From NCBI RefSeq assembly GCF_000741295.1, contig NZ_JGZG01000009.1, forward strand, positions 16,418-80,417: a stretch of 64,000 bases of DNA, in the 5' to 3' direction. Below, one piece after another: positions 1-7,854 of the stretch (its first letter is position 1; each line of letters opens with the position of its first letter). This stretch comes from Bifidobacterium pseudolongum subsp. globosum. Its GTDB lineage: Bacteria > Actinomycetota > Actinomycetes > Actinomycetales > Bifidobacteriaceae. The position numbers and the translations under genes were made by a program. Under the pieces are notes generated by a model that saw nothing but the letters and a program-made list of their open reading frames with translations, searched no databases and had not been told where the DNA came from.

Positions 1-761
1 GGGTAGGAGTCGGCATACAGCTTGTCCACGTTGGGGAATTCGCCGTCGATGAGCTGCACGGTGGAGATGCGGCCGGCGTTTTCGATGCCGAGGAGCGAGG
101 GGTTCTGCGGGTCCAGGTAGACGATCACGTTCTGGTGCTCGTCGATGGAACGGGAGATGTCGCGCAGGTGCGAGCCGCCGACGAGCGCGATCGTGTTCAG
201 GTCGTCGCTCTGCGGCGTCCACTGGAACGTGGAGCGCGAGAGGCGGAAGCGGTCGGTTGAAGACATGGTGACCGAGTCGCCTTCGAAGCGCATCTGGATG
301 CCGGTGAGTACCGGGCGGCTTTCGTCGCGCGCCACTGCCACGGCGGCTTGGTTCACCGACTGCGTGAAGGTCTGCGCGTCCACTTGGCCGAGCTGCGGGG
401 GCAGCTGCGGCAGATCCGGGTATTCGGTTTCGGGCATGAGCTGCAACGTGAACGTAGACTTGCCCGAGGTGATTTGTAGCGTGGATCCGTTGGTCTGCAT
501 GTAGGCTTTTTCGGAAGGCAGCGACTTGCTGATGTCGGCGAGCAGTTTGCCCGGTACCACCACGGTGCCTTCCTCATCCACACCGGCCTCCACATGGTCG
601 CGGGCGGAAATCTCATAGGTGAACGCCGAAAGACGCAGCGTTCCCTCCGTTGCTTCCAATTTCACGCCGGAAAGGATTGGATTGGTGGGGCGTGCATTGA
701 GCACACTGGTGGTCCATGCTACGGCGTCTGCGAATGAGGTGGAATTGACTTCGACTTTCAT
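1..761 (-). CDS. dnaN: DNA polymerase III sliding clamp, beta subunit (partial)
   Basis: Codes for the N-terminal 253 residues of the beta clamp, the ring that tethers DNA polymerase III to DNA. The start is the ATG at 759-761 (MKVEVNSTSFADAVAWTTSV), and the frame runs open off the left edge, so about the last third is outside the window. Typical clamp sequences are visible: VLNARPTNPILSGVKLEA near the N-terminus and RPVLTGIQM at the start of the second clamp domain. It lies downstream of dnaA on the same strand, the classical dnaA-dnaN order, separated by a DnaA-box-rich gap that probably carries the origin. The short open frames on either strand here are shadows. Confidence 0.95.
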   Translation of the reverse strand, partial: MKVEVNSTSFADAVAWTTSVLNARPTNPILSGVKLEATEGTLRLSAFTYEISARDHVEAGVDEEGTVVVPGKLLADISKSLPSEKAYMQTNGSTLQITSGKSTFTLQLMPETEYPDLPQLPPQLGQVDAQTFTQSVNQAAVAVARDESRPVLTGIQMRFEGDSVTMSSTDRFRLSRSTFQWTPQSDDLNTIALVGGSHLRDISRSIDEHQNVIVYLDPQNPSLLGIENAGRISTVQLIDGEFPNVDKLYADSY

Positions 762-1259
762 GCTGCTCCCTGCATTGGTGGTTGGCGGTGCTGTCTGAAG
801 TTCATTCTAGCGAGTCTTCGCGGTTGTTCTCCCACTGCTTGGTGTGGATTGCCGCGCGGAGTTATGAAGATGGTGATGAGATTGAAGTGGGTAAGGAATA
901 ATCGTAATAATAACGGCTGTGGATTTGTGGATAACCTGCGAAAGCCTTTCCACCATGGGGATTGTGGACAACTTGCATATGTGGATAACCGCTGCGGATA
1001 ATGTGGATAAATAGCCGAGTTATCCACCATTGCAAGAAGGCGGTCGGTTTATCCACATTTTTTGTGGATTCATCCACGGCGCATCCACGCGATTTGGGCA
1101 GTTTTCCACGGGTTATCCCCTGAAGTTACCCACATATGTGCATAACCATGTGGATAACTTTTTTCGCCGGAACACACCCGCCGGTGTGTCGCGCCGGCGG
1201 TGCGTCCACGGCGAACTGTGGATGGGCACACAAATCGTCCAGTATACGCCCGGCCTGCG
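762..1259. other. Probable oriC: dnaA-dnaN intergenic region with DnaA boxes
   Basis: This non-coding stretch of about 500 bp is dense in DnaA boxes (consensus TTATCCACA). Exact matches are at 926-934, 980-988, 1002-1010 and 1149-1157 (reverse orientation) and 1049-1057 (forward). One-mismatch copies are at 963-971, 993-1001, 1020-1028 and 1126-1134. An AT-rich run at about 888-917 (GGAATAATCGTAATAATAAC) flanks the cluster on the dnaN side and could be the unwinding element. Position between dnaA and dnaN is typical of actinobacterial origins. Unwinding and initiation here are inferred, not shown. Confidence 0.8.
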
Positions 1260-2837
1260 CTATTCGCTGATGCGCTGGCGCAGCTGCAGCGTCAGCTCGG
1301 TGACGTATGTGTAGATCTGCGGGTTGTCTTTCATGCCTTCCGAGATGGTCTTGCAGTTGTGCATGACCGTGGTGTGATCGCGCCCGCCGAACACCTGGCC
1401 GATGTTCACGAGGCTCATGCTTGTCAGGTCGCGCGTCAGGTACATGGCGATCTGTCGGGCGATCGTCACGTTCTTGGTTCGGGTGGGGCCCACGAGGTCG
1501 TCGAACGTGAGGTGGAAATACTTCGCCACACGGCCGATGATGTCGGTCGGCTTGAGCTCGATGTCGGTCGAGAAGAAATCCTGCAGCGTCTGCTCGGCGA
1601 GGATGCGCGTGACCGGCTGGTTGTTGAGCGAGGCGAGCGCCGTCACACGGTTCAGCGCGCCTTCGAGCTCGCGGATGTTGTCGGTGAACCGCTCGGCGAT
1701 CAGGTCGAGCACGTCGTTCGGCACATACGTGCCGTTCGTGGAGACGAGCATGCGCAGGATCGCGATGCGCGTCTCGAGGTCCGGCGGCTTGACGTCGACG
1801 GTCAGACCCTGCTCGAAGCGAGAGATGAGTCGTGCTTCGAAGCCCTTGAGGTTCTTCGGCGGCACGTCGGACGCGATGACGATGCGCTTGTTGTTCTGGT
1901 AGAGCGAGTTGAACGTGTGGAAGAACTGCTCGAGCGTCGACTCCTTGTCTCCCAGGAACTGGATGTCGTCGATGAGCAGCACGTCGATCTCGCGGTATTT
2001 GCGGTTGAACTCGTTGATGCGGCTTTCCCCACTCGCCTTGTCGGCGCGCAGCGAGTCGATGAACTCGTTCGTGAATTCCTCACTCGTCACGTAGCGCACG
2101 CGCGTACCGGGCTGCTTGAGCAGCGCGTAATTGCCGATCGCGTTGAGCAGATGGGTCTTGCCCAGACCCGACCCACCGTAGATACACAGGGGGTTGAAAT
2201 CCTGCCCCGAGCCTTCCGCCACGGCGAGCGCCACGGTGCGCGCGAAGCGGTTCGAATCGCCGGGCACGAAGGTGTCGAACGTGTCGTTGCGGTTGAGGTG
2301 CGTCTCCGGGTCGAGTGACGGCTTGCGCTGGCGGTCCTTCATCGGCACCTGCGGGAACGAGCCGGTGGATGCGGGCATGTCGAAGTTCGTGCCGGGCATG
2401 ATGTCTTCGAAGGTCTGTACCACGGCCTCGTCGTAATGCGTGGCGGGCTTGGCCGGGGCGGCGGACCCGCGCGGCGCCGCTTCGGCCGCGGCCGGTTTCG
2501 CACGGCTCGGCGCGCGTTCGGCCTCGACCTGCGCCCCGGGCGGCGTGGCGCGCGTGGAAGACTGCAGGATCTTGAACGCGGGGAACAGTTCGATGCCGCC
2601 GTTGGCCACCTTGAGCGCCTGCAGCAGCACGGAGTTGAGGTCGGTCTGCAGCATGCGCTGGGTTTCGTTGTTCTCCACGGCCAAAATGATCGTGGTGCCG
2701 TAGATCGCCTCGGGCAGCACGCCTTCGAACCACCCCTTCTGCCGGGCGGACAGTGTCGCGTTGCCGCGTAGAAGGGTAAGCGCGTTCGACCAGATCAGGG
2801 CTGATTGGGTGCCCGGATCGAGATTGTCTCCGCTCAT
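1260..2837 (-). CDS. dnaA: Chromosomal replication initiator DnaA
   Basis: AAA+ ATPase that binds DnaA boxes and opens the origin. The 525-residue product has an N-terminal interaction domain, a variable Ala/Pro-rich linker (about 95-140), a P-loop GGSGLGKTHL near residue 221, Walker B LLIDDIQFLG near 287, and the C-terminal DNA-binding signature GGRDHTTVMHNC near 487. Length is normal for actinobacterial DnaA. The start MSGDNLDPGTQ gives the expected N-terminus. It is flanked by box clusters on both sides, which would allow autoregulation and origin binding. Confidence 0.97.
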   Translation of the reverse strand: MSGDNLDPGTQSALIWSNALTLLRGNATLSARQKGWFEGVLPEAIYGTTIILAVENNETQRMLQTDLNSVLLQALKVANGGIELFPAFKILQSSTRATPPGAQVEAERAPSRAKPAAAEAAPRGSAAPAKPATHYDEAVVQTFEDIMPGTNFDMPASTGSFPQVPMKDRQRKPSLDPETHLNRNDTFDTFVPGDSNRFARTVALAVAEGSGQDFNPLCIYGGSGLGKTHLLNAIGNYALLKQPGTRVRYVTSEEFTNEFIDSLRADKASGESRINEFNRKYREIDVLLIDDIQFLGDKESTLEQFFHTFNSLYQNNKRIVIASDVPPKNLKGFEARLISRFEQGLTVDVKPPDLETRIAILRMLVSTNGTYVPNDVLDLIAERFTDNIRELEGALNRVTALASLNNQPVTRILAEQTLQDFFSTDIELKPTDIIGRVAKYFHLTFDDLVGPTRTKNVTIARQIAMYLTRDLTSMSLVNIGQVFGGRDHTTVMHNCKTISEGMKDNPQIYTYVTELTLQLRQRISE

Positions 2838-3165
2838 AGCTGCATCTCCACTGTCATCAGAAAAAACCTAACAGCATATGTTTACTCCGACTGAAGGAAG
2901 TTATCCACATGCTTGCGTGTTGAAAACACTGGATTTGTGAATAACATTGGTGTAGTTTGTGGATAAGTCCCCGTGAGTTTCCCCATAGATTGCAACGATT
3001 CTGTGGATTTTCCGCCCCACGTATCCACCGCGGTTGAGGCTGTGCCGTAGGCTGACTTGGAGCCGCCCTCCCCGCGGGGTAGGGGTATCGGTAGATTAGT
3101 AGGGATTGTGTCAAGAAGCGCCATGCGTGAAACATGGCGCGTACGTTTTAACGGGAGCATCAACC
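2838..3165. other. dnaA-rpmH intergenic region with second DnaA-box cluster
   Basis: Divergent promoter region between dnaA (minus) and rpmH (plus). It holds exact DnaA boxes at 2901-2909 (forward) and 2958-2966 (reverse), a one-mismatch copy at 2936-2944, and weaker matches at 3002-3010 and 3021-3029. Boxes upstream of dnaA are expected to serve dnaA autoregulation and may extend the origin. Just before rpmH, CCATG and CATGG arms around 3121-3137 form a small hairpin in the rpmH leader. Confidence 0.65.
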
Positions 3166-3300
3166 ATGAAGAGGACCTTCCAGCCGAACAACCGCCGCCG
3201 TCACATGAAGCACGGCTTCCGCGCCCGCATGCGCACCCGCGCCGGCCGCGCCATCATCAATCGTCGTCGTTCCAAGGGCCGCAAGACCCTCTCCGCCTGA
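3166..3300 (+). CDS. rpmH: 50S ribosomal protein L34
   Basis: A 44-residue, very basic ribosomal protein with the diagnostic L34 pattern: [25 protein letters not shown] and [11 protein letters not shown]. The start is the ATG at 3166. It opens the conserved rpmH-rnpA-yidD-yidC-khpB-rsmG cluster next to dnaA. The rnpA start follows 17 bases after the stop. Confidence 0.97.
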   Translation: MKRTFQPNNRRRHMKHGFRARMRTRAGRAIINRRRSKGRKTLSA

Positions 3301-3317
3301 TTCCATCTGACGGCGAA

Positions 3318-3692
3318 GTGGAACGGCTCAAGAGCCACCGCGAATTCGTAGCCGTCCTGCGCCATCGCCGCCGCGTGTCAAGCCGCGACATCGTGTTGCA
3401 TTACCGCATGCGCGCCGCAGATGAGCGCGCCCACGGCAACGTGGGGTCGGATGTGCGCGTCGGCCTGGCCGTTTCCAAGGCAGTGGGCAACGCGGTCACG
3501 CGCAACGCGGTCAAACGCCGCTTTCGCGTGCTCGCCCGGCGGTACGAACATGAGCTGCCCGGGCAATGCGACATCGTATTGCGCGCCAAGCCGAGTGCGG
3601 CGGGCGCGCAGTTCGCGTCACTCGACGCGCAGATGGCGCAGCTGTTCCGCGCGGTGCATACGAAGACGGATCAGTCGGCAGGCCAATCGTGA
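3318..3692 (+). CDS. rnpA: Ribonuclease P protein component
   Basis: Protein subunit of RNase P, which matures tRNA 5' ends together with the catalytic RNA. The 124-residue product has the RNase P signature [10 protein letters not shown] and the preceding [13 protein letters not shown] strand. The frame is open well upstream, but translation most likely starts at the GTG at 3318 ([10 protein letters not shown]), which matches the usual N-terminus and avoids overlap with rpmH. Its stop overlaps a possible GTG start of yidD at 3689. Confidence 0.93.
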   Translation: MERLKSHREFVAVLRHRRRVSSRDIVLHYRMRAADERAHGNVGSDVRVGLAVSKAVGNAVTRNAVKRRFRVLARRYEHELPGQCDIVLRAKPSAAGAQFASLDAQMAQLFRAVHTKTDQSAGQS

Positions 3693-3712
3693 CATTACAT
3701 GCAGGGCAGGTG

Positions 3713-3997
3713 ATGATTCGCTGCATCCGCTGGTACCAACGGCGGATTTCGGCGAATACCCCGCCCTCATGTCGTTATTACCCCTCATGTTCCAACTACG
3801 CGCTCCAGGCCATCGGCCGGTACGGGGCGTTCCGCGGTGGTCTGCTCGCCGCACTGCGCCTGCTGCGCTGCCGTCCGTGGAGTGCGGGCGGCATCGATGA
3901 CGTGCCGCAGCGGTTCTCATTGTTCTACAGATTTTCCTGGTCACGCGCGCACGAAGAGCCGCGACTGACCCCATTGCCTCACGACGAGAAGGAGTGA
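3713..3997 (+). CDS. yidD: Membrane protein insertion efficiency factor YidD
   Basis: Small YidD-family protein (94 residues from this start) that assists YidC-dependent membrane insertion. Family hallmarks are IRWYQRRIS, CRYYPSCSNYALQAI and the C-terminal CRPWSAGGIDDVPQ. I chose the ATG at 3713 because AGGGCAGG precedes it and the protein begins right at the conserved region. A GTG at 3689, overlapping the rnpA stop, is a possible upstream start (102 residues). It lies between rnpA and yidC as in most bacteria. Confidence 0.9.
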   Translation: MIRCIRWYQRRISANTPPSCRYYPSCSNYALQAIGRYGAFRGGLLAALRLLRCRPWSAGGIDDVPQRFSLFYRFSWSRAHEEPRLTPLPHDEKE

Positions 3998-4007
3998 ACG
4001 GCCAGAT

Positions 4008-5012
4008 ATGTCGGATAATTTTCTTTTGGATAGCGGATTCTGGGGGTGGCTGTACAAGCTGCTGACCCCGGTGGAGTGGCTCATGACGCAGGTCATGTAC
4101 TGGTTCCACAAACTGCTCACGCTCATCGGCATGCCGGCCGTGGGCCTTTCCTGGGTGCTCTCGATCATCTTCCTCGTGATCGTGGTGCAGGCCTGCGTCT
4201 TCCCGCTGTTCTACAAGCAGATGAAATCGATGCGCGGCATGCAGGCGATCCAGCCGAAGATGATGAAGATCCAGAACAAGTACAAGGGCAAGAACGATCC
4301 CGCGAGCAAAGAGGCGATGCAGCGCGAGATGATGAAGCTCTACAAGGACAACAACGCCAACCCGGCGGGGTCGTGCCTTCCGATGCTCATCCAGGGCCCG
4401 GTCTTCATGTGCATGTTCTACGTGCTTTCGGCCATTCCGTACATCGCGCGCGGCAAGCGTGCGCCACTGGGCGCCTTTGACGTGGCCACCGCGCAGGAGT
4501 TCTCCTCAACCACGTTCTTCGGCACCAAGGTCTCCGACACGTTCACCACTGCCGGCACAAGCGGCAAGATCGTCATCGGCATCTTCGTGTTCGCCATGTG
4601 TGCGTGCCTGTGGTACATGCAGTGGAACACGATGCGCCGCAACACCGCGCCCGCCTCGATGAACAAGCAGACCGAACGCATGCAGAAGATGATGCTGTGG
4701 GTGTTCCCGGTCATGTACATCTTCTCTGGTGTGGCCATGCCGTTCGCCGTGCTCGTCTACTGGCTCGCCAACAACATCTGCAACCTGCTGCGCTCGTTCT
4801 GGCAGCTGCACGAGTTCCCGACCCCGGGCTCGCCGGCCGCGGAGGACAAGGAGAAGCGCGACCACGACAACGAGAACAAGCGCCGCGCCGCCAAGGGCCT
4901 GCCGTCGATCGAGGAGGAGAAGCTCATCGAAGCCAAGCAGGAGGCCGAGCGCAAGGCCTCGCAGGGCCACCAGCGCCAGCAGCCGCAGCGCAAGAACCGC
5001 CGCAAGAAGTAA
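4008..5012 (+). CDS. yidC: Membrane protein insertase YidC
   Basis: YidC/Oxa1 insertase (334 residues) that integrates and folds membrane proteins with or without SecYEG. The Gram-positive short form is seen: an N-terminal region without a large periplasmic domain, hydrophobic segments near 45-65, 120-145, 185-205 and 230-260, and the cytosolic loop QMKSMRGMQAIQPKMMKIQ. The C-terminal tail is highly charged, rich in Glu, Lys and Arg, and probably binds ribosomes. AAGGAG lies upstream of the start. A terminator-like hairpin follows. Confidence 0.95.
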   Translation: MSDNFLLDSGFWGWLYKLLTPVEWLMTQVMYWFHKLLTLIGMPAVGLSWVLSIIFLVIVVQACVFPLFYKQMKSMRGMQAIQPKMMKIQNKYKGKNDPASKEAMQREMMKLYKDNNANPAGSCLPMLIQGPVFMCMFYVLSAIPYIARGKRAPLGAFDVATAQEFSSTTFFGTKVSDTFTTAGTSGKIVIGIFVFAMCACLWYMQWNTMRRNTAPASMNKQTERMQKMMLWVFPVMYIFSGVAMPFAVLVYWLANNICNLLRSFWQLHEFPTPGSPAAEDKEKRDHDNENKRRAAKGLPSIEEEKLIEAKQEAERKASQGHQRQQPQRKNRRKK

Positions 5013-5039
5013 GCGCCGCGCCACTGCGAATCCATGCAT

Positions 5040-5076
5040 ATCCCCGCACACGTCACTCGATGGGTGCGGGGATTTT
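5040..5076 (+). terminator. Intrinsic terminator after yidC
   Basis: Perfect 10-bp stem ATCCCCGCAC (5040-5049) and GTGCGGGGAT (5064-5073) with a 14-nt loop, followed by TTT. It probably separates rpmH-yidC transcripts from khpB. Confidence 0.6.
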
Positions 5077-5108
5077 CGATACCGGTGCGTGTTGTTCCAT
5101 ACCGTTGT

Positions 5109-5137
5109 TTTACACTTGGGAACGACCTGTGTAAGTA
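5109..5137 (+). promoter_or_regulatory. Candidate khpB promoter
   Basis: TTTACA (5109-5114), a 17-bp spacer, then TAAGTA (5132-5137), located after the yidC terminator and about 70 bp before the khpB start. The -10 match is only fair. Confidence 0.35.
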
Positions 5138-5208
5138 CGGGCGCCCGCGCACATCGCCCCGGGCGCGCCTGAAGGCCCCATGCCCGGGCTATGAACGAAG
5201 GAGCAGCT

Positions 5209-5754
5209 ATGGTGCAGGACGACGAGAAGACGATCGAACAACTCAATGAAGAGGCGGACATTGCCGCCGACTACCTCGAGGGTCTGCTCGACGTGGCCGA
5301 TTACGAAGGCGACATCGAGATGGGCGTGCGCAACAACCGCCCGATGGTGCAGATCGTGGCCGACGACGACACCGACATCAAGCACCTAATCGGCCGCAAT
5401 GGCGAAGTGGTCGACGCGCTCCAGCAGCTGTGCCGCCTGGCCGTGCAACAGCAGACCGGCGAACGTTCGCACCTGATCGTGGACGTGGACGGCTTTTTGA
5501 AGCGCCGCCGCCAGATCCTGCGCGACATGGCGCTCGACGCGGTCGACGACGTGCGCGAGACCGGCGAGCCGGTGGATTTGAAGCCGATGAACTCGTTCGA
5601 GCGCAAGATCATCCACGACGTGGTGCGCGATGAGGGCCTGCGTTCGCGTTCGCACGGCGAGGAACCGAAGCGTTACGTGACCGTCTACCTCAAGCACGAG
5701 GCCGTGGACGACGACGAGTTCGAAGACGACGAGGAGTACATCGTCGAGGACTGA
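5209..5754 (+). CDS. khpB: RNA-binding protein KhpB (Jag), KH and R3H domains
   Basis: Jag/KhpB family RNA-binding protein (181 residues), linked in Gram-positives to post-transcriptional control of cell elongation and division. The KH domain is marked by IGRNGEVVDALQQL near residue 65-78, and the R3H domain lies in the C-terminal half (MNSFERKIIHDVVRDEG). The tail is strongly acidic. I chose the ATG at 5209 because GAAGGAGC sits just upstream; an ATG at 5191 is in frame but poorly placed. Position between yidC and rsmG is conserved. Confidence 0.93.
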   Translation: MVQDDEKTIEQLNEEADIAADYLEGLLDVADYEGDIEMGVRNNRPMVQIVADDDTDIKHLIGRNGEVVDALQQLCRLAVQQQTGERSHLIVDVDGFLKRRRQILRDMALDAVDDVRETGEPVDLKPMNSFERKIIHDVVRDEGLRSRSHGEEPKRYVTVYLKHEAVDDDEFEDDEEYIVED

Positions 5755-5770
5755 CAATTCCGGTTTCACG

Positions 5771-5806
5771 CAAGGCGCCCCGGTGCATCTGTGCCGGGGC
5801 GCCTTG
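5771..5806 (+). terminator. Hairpin between khpB and rsmG
   Basis: Perfect 13-bp stem: CAAGGCGCCCCGG (5771-5783) and CCGGGGCGCCTTG (5794-5806) with a 10-nt loop. There is no clear U-tract, so termination strength is uncertain. Confidence 0.55.
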
Positions 5807-5853
5807 CTCCGTTGAGCGCGCCGGTGGTGCGCCGCGCGGTAGGATGGTGCGTT

Positions 5854-6588
5854 ATGAGTGTTGAGATCCATACCGACGAGCAGCTCGCCGATTCGCCTGT
5901 GTTGCAGGCCGTGTTCGGTGAGGCGCTGCCGAAAATCGAGGTGTTTCACGGGAAACTGCAGGCCGAAGGCGAGGAGCGTGGTCTGATCGGCCCGCGTGAC
6001 GTGAGCATCATCTGGGAGCGCCACCTGCTCAATTCCGCCGCGATTGTGCCGTTTGTGGTGGAAAAGACCGAAGGCCGCCAATTCAAGACCGTGGCCGACC
6101 TGGGCAGTGGCGGGGGATTCCCGGGGCTTGTGATTGCCGCGATGCTGGCCGACCGCATGGTCACCTTGATCGAACCGATGGAGCGGCGCATCGAATGGCT
6201 CAATGAATGCGTGGACGCCATGGAATTGGCCAACGTGAAGGTCGTGCGTGGCCGCGCCGAAGAGGCGATCGCCTCGCTGCGCATGCACAACGGCCAGGGC
6301 CGTGGCAAAGTTGCGGTGACCGATGACCTGTACCAGACGGTCACGCACCCGTTCGCCGTGGTGACATGCCGCGCAGTGGCGCCGATGACGAAGCTCGCCG
6401 GATGGGCGTTGCCGCTCGTGGAGCCGAAGGGCGCGCTTGTGGCGCTCAAAGGCCGGTCCGCGCAGGCCGAGATCGACAAGGCGAAGCCGATGATCAAGCG
6501 CTTCGGCGGCATCAAACCCCGTGTGGTGACCGCGCCGGTTGCCGATGGCTTCGAATCGACGCAAGTGGTGATCGTCGATAAGCGCTGA
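5854..6588 (+). CDS. rsmG: 16S rRNA (guanine527-N7)-methyltransferase RsmG
   Basis: SAM-dependent methyltransferase that modifies G527 of 16S rRNA. The 244-residue protein has the SAM-binding motif [12 protein letters not shown] near residue 82 and the typical [14 protein letters not shown] segment before it. The ATG at 5854 is preceded by TAGGAT eight bases upstream, which can read either as a weak Shine-Dalgarno or as a -10 element of a leaderless mRNA. A parS-like 16-mer lies inside the gene at 5942-5957. It is the last gene before parAB. Confidence 0.94.
   Translation: MSVEIHTDEQLADSPVLQAVFGEALPKIEVFHGKLQAEGEERGLIGPRDVSIIWERHLLNSAAIVPFVVEKTEGRQFKTVADLGSGGGFPGLVIAAMLADRMVTLIEPMERRIEWLNECVDAMELANVKVVRGRAEEAIASLRMHNGQGRGKVAVTDDLYQTVTHPFAVVTCRAVAPMTKLAGWALPLVEPKGALVALKGRSAQAEIDKAKPMIKRFGGIKPRVVTAPVADGFESTQVVIVDKR
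5942..5957. other. parS-like ParB binding site 1
   Basis: TGTTTCACGGGAAACT matches the bacterial parS consensus TGTTTCACGTGAAACA at 14 of 16 positions. It lies inside rsmG, about 0.9 kb upstream of parA, where parS sites are commonly found. On the other strand it differs from the second site at 60870-60885 at only one position. Confidence 0.6.
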
Positions 6589-6880
6589 GTGGAGCGCCAG
6601 TGGCGTGAATGGTATGGCTTCACGTGAGTTATCCACAGGTTTTGTGTAGCCGAAAAAGTTATCCACAATCGGTGGGTGGTGGAGTTAAAGTGCTCACAAT
6701 CCATTGAAATCATTATGATTTCACCTACCGTGCAATATACGGGTCACGCCGTATATCCACACATCATCCACAATTATCCACACCCGATCCACACCGGTGT
6801 GAAACCGTGAAACACCCGTGAATCTGTCCATACGAATGAAGAGACTGTAACGTATTGCGACTTAGAGGAGGTCCGTCTTC
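6589..6880. other. rsmG-parA intergenic region with third DnaA-box cluster
   Basis: About 290 bp without a gene. It contains three exact DnaA boxes in forward orientation at 6629-6637, 6659-6667 and 6774-6782, plus related ATCCACA/ATCCACAC motifs near 6754-6792. GTGAAAC/CGTGAAAC half-sites resembling parS halves occur around 6799-6813. AGAGGAGG before 6881 is the parA ribosome binding site. Confidence 0.6.
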
Positions 6881-7852
6881 GTGACTCAGCAAGGGAACAC
6901 CCCGGGCATGGAAAGCGCAACCGAAACCATCGCACGCATCTTCTCCGACGACCCCTCCGGCGTCGGTTCGGAGATCGCCGGGCTTTCGGCGCGCTACGAG
7001 CGCATCAACGAAGCCGTGTTCGATCCGCCGGCCCAGACACGGCGTATCGCCGTGGCGAACCAGAAGGGCGGCGTGGGCAAGACGAGCACCGCGGTGAACG
7101 TGGCGGCGGCGCTGGCCCTCGCCGGCATGCGCGTGCTCGTGGTGGACATGGATCCGCAGGGCAACGCCTCCACCGCGCTTGGCGCCAAGCACAACTCGGG
7201 CGACCCGTCCGTCTATGACGTGATCGAAGGCCGCGCCACGATCGCCGACGTGATGCAGACATGCCCCGAATTCGAGACGCTGCAGGTGGTGCCGGCCTCG
7301 ATCGACCTTTCCGGCGCCGACCTTGAGCTCGCCGACATGCCCGATCGCAACAACCTGATGCGCAACGCGCTCGACGCGTTCCTGGAGCAGACGTCTGTGC
7401 ATTACGACTATGTGTTCGTCGACTGCCCGCCGAGCCTCGGCCTGCTCGTGATCAACGCGATGTGCGCGGTCAACGAGATGCTCATCCCTATCCAGGCGGA
7501 ATACTACGCGCTCGAGGGCCTGGGCCAGCTCATCAACACGATCGGCCTCGTGCAGTCGAACTTCAACCCGGAACTGCTCGTCTCCACGATGCTCGTGACG
7601 ATGTTCGACCGGCGCACACTGCTCAGCCGCGAAGTGTACGAGGAAGTCAAAACGCACTACCCGAGCATCGTGCTCGACACGACGATTCCACGCACGGTCA
7701 AGATCTCGGAGGCGCCGAGCTTCGGCCAGAGCGTGATCTCGTACGACCCACGCGGCAAAGGCGCGGTCTCGTACCGCGAAGCCGCGTACGAACTCAACAG
7801 CCGGTCCACGGTGGTCCTGGAAACCCTTGCATCGAGGAGAAACGAGAACTGA
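6881..7852 (+). CDS. parA: Chromosome partitioning ATPase ParA
   Basis: Walker-type ATPase (323 residues) that drives origin segregation with ParB and parS. The deviant Walker A motif KGGVGKTSTAVN lies near residue 62, VVDMDPQGNAST near 87 and DCPPSLGLL near 182. The start is a GTG at 6881 with AGAGGAGG upstream; an ATG at 6908 is a less likely alternative. The N-terminal extension of about 50 residues before the first strand is common in actinobacteria. parB follows after 2 bases, indicating one operon. Confidence 0.96.
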   Translation: MTQQGNTPGMESATETIARIFSDDPSGVGSEIAGLSARYERINEAVFDPPAQTRRIAVANQKGGVGKTSTAVNVAAALALAGMRVLVVDMDPQGNASTALGAKHNSGDPSVYDVIEGRATIADVMQTCPEFETLQVVPASIDLSGADLELADMPDRNNLMRNALDAFLEQTSVHYDYVFVDCPPSLGLLVINAMCAVNEMLIPIQAEYYALEGLGQLINTIGLVQSNFNPELLVSTMLVTMFDRRTLLSREVYEEVKTHYPSIVLDTTIPRTVKISEAPSFGQSVISYDPRGKGAVSYREAAYELNSRSTVVLETLASRRNEN

Positions 7853-7854
7853 TT

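Noticed and set aside
3057..3317. Longer RnpA starting upstream of rpmH
   Set aside because: The frame is open, but that segment overlaps rpmH entirely and has no similarity to RnpA; the GTG at 3318 gives the family N-terminus.
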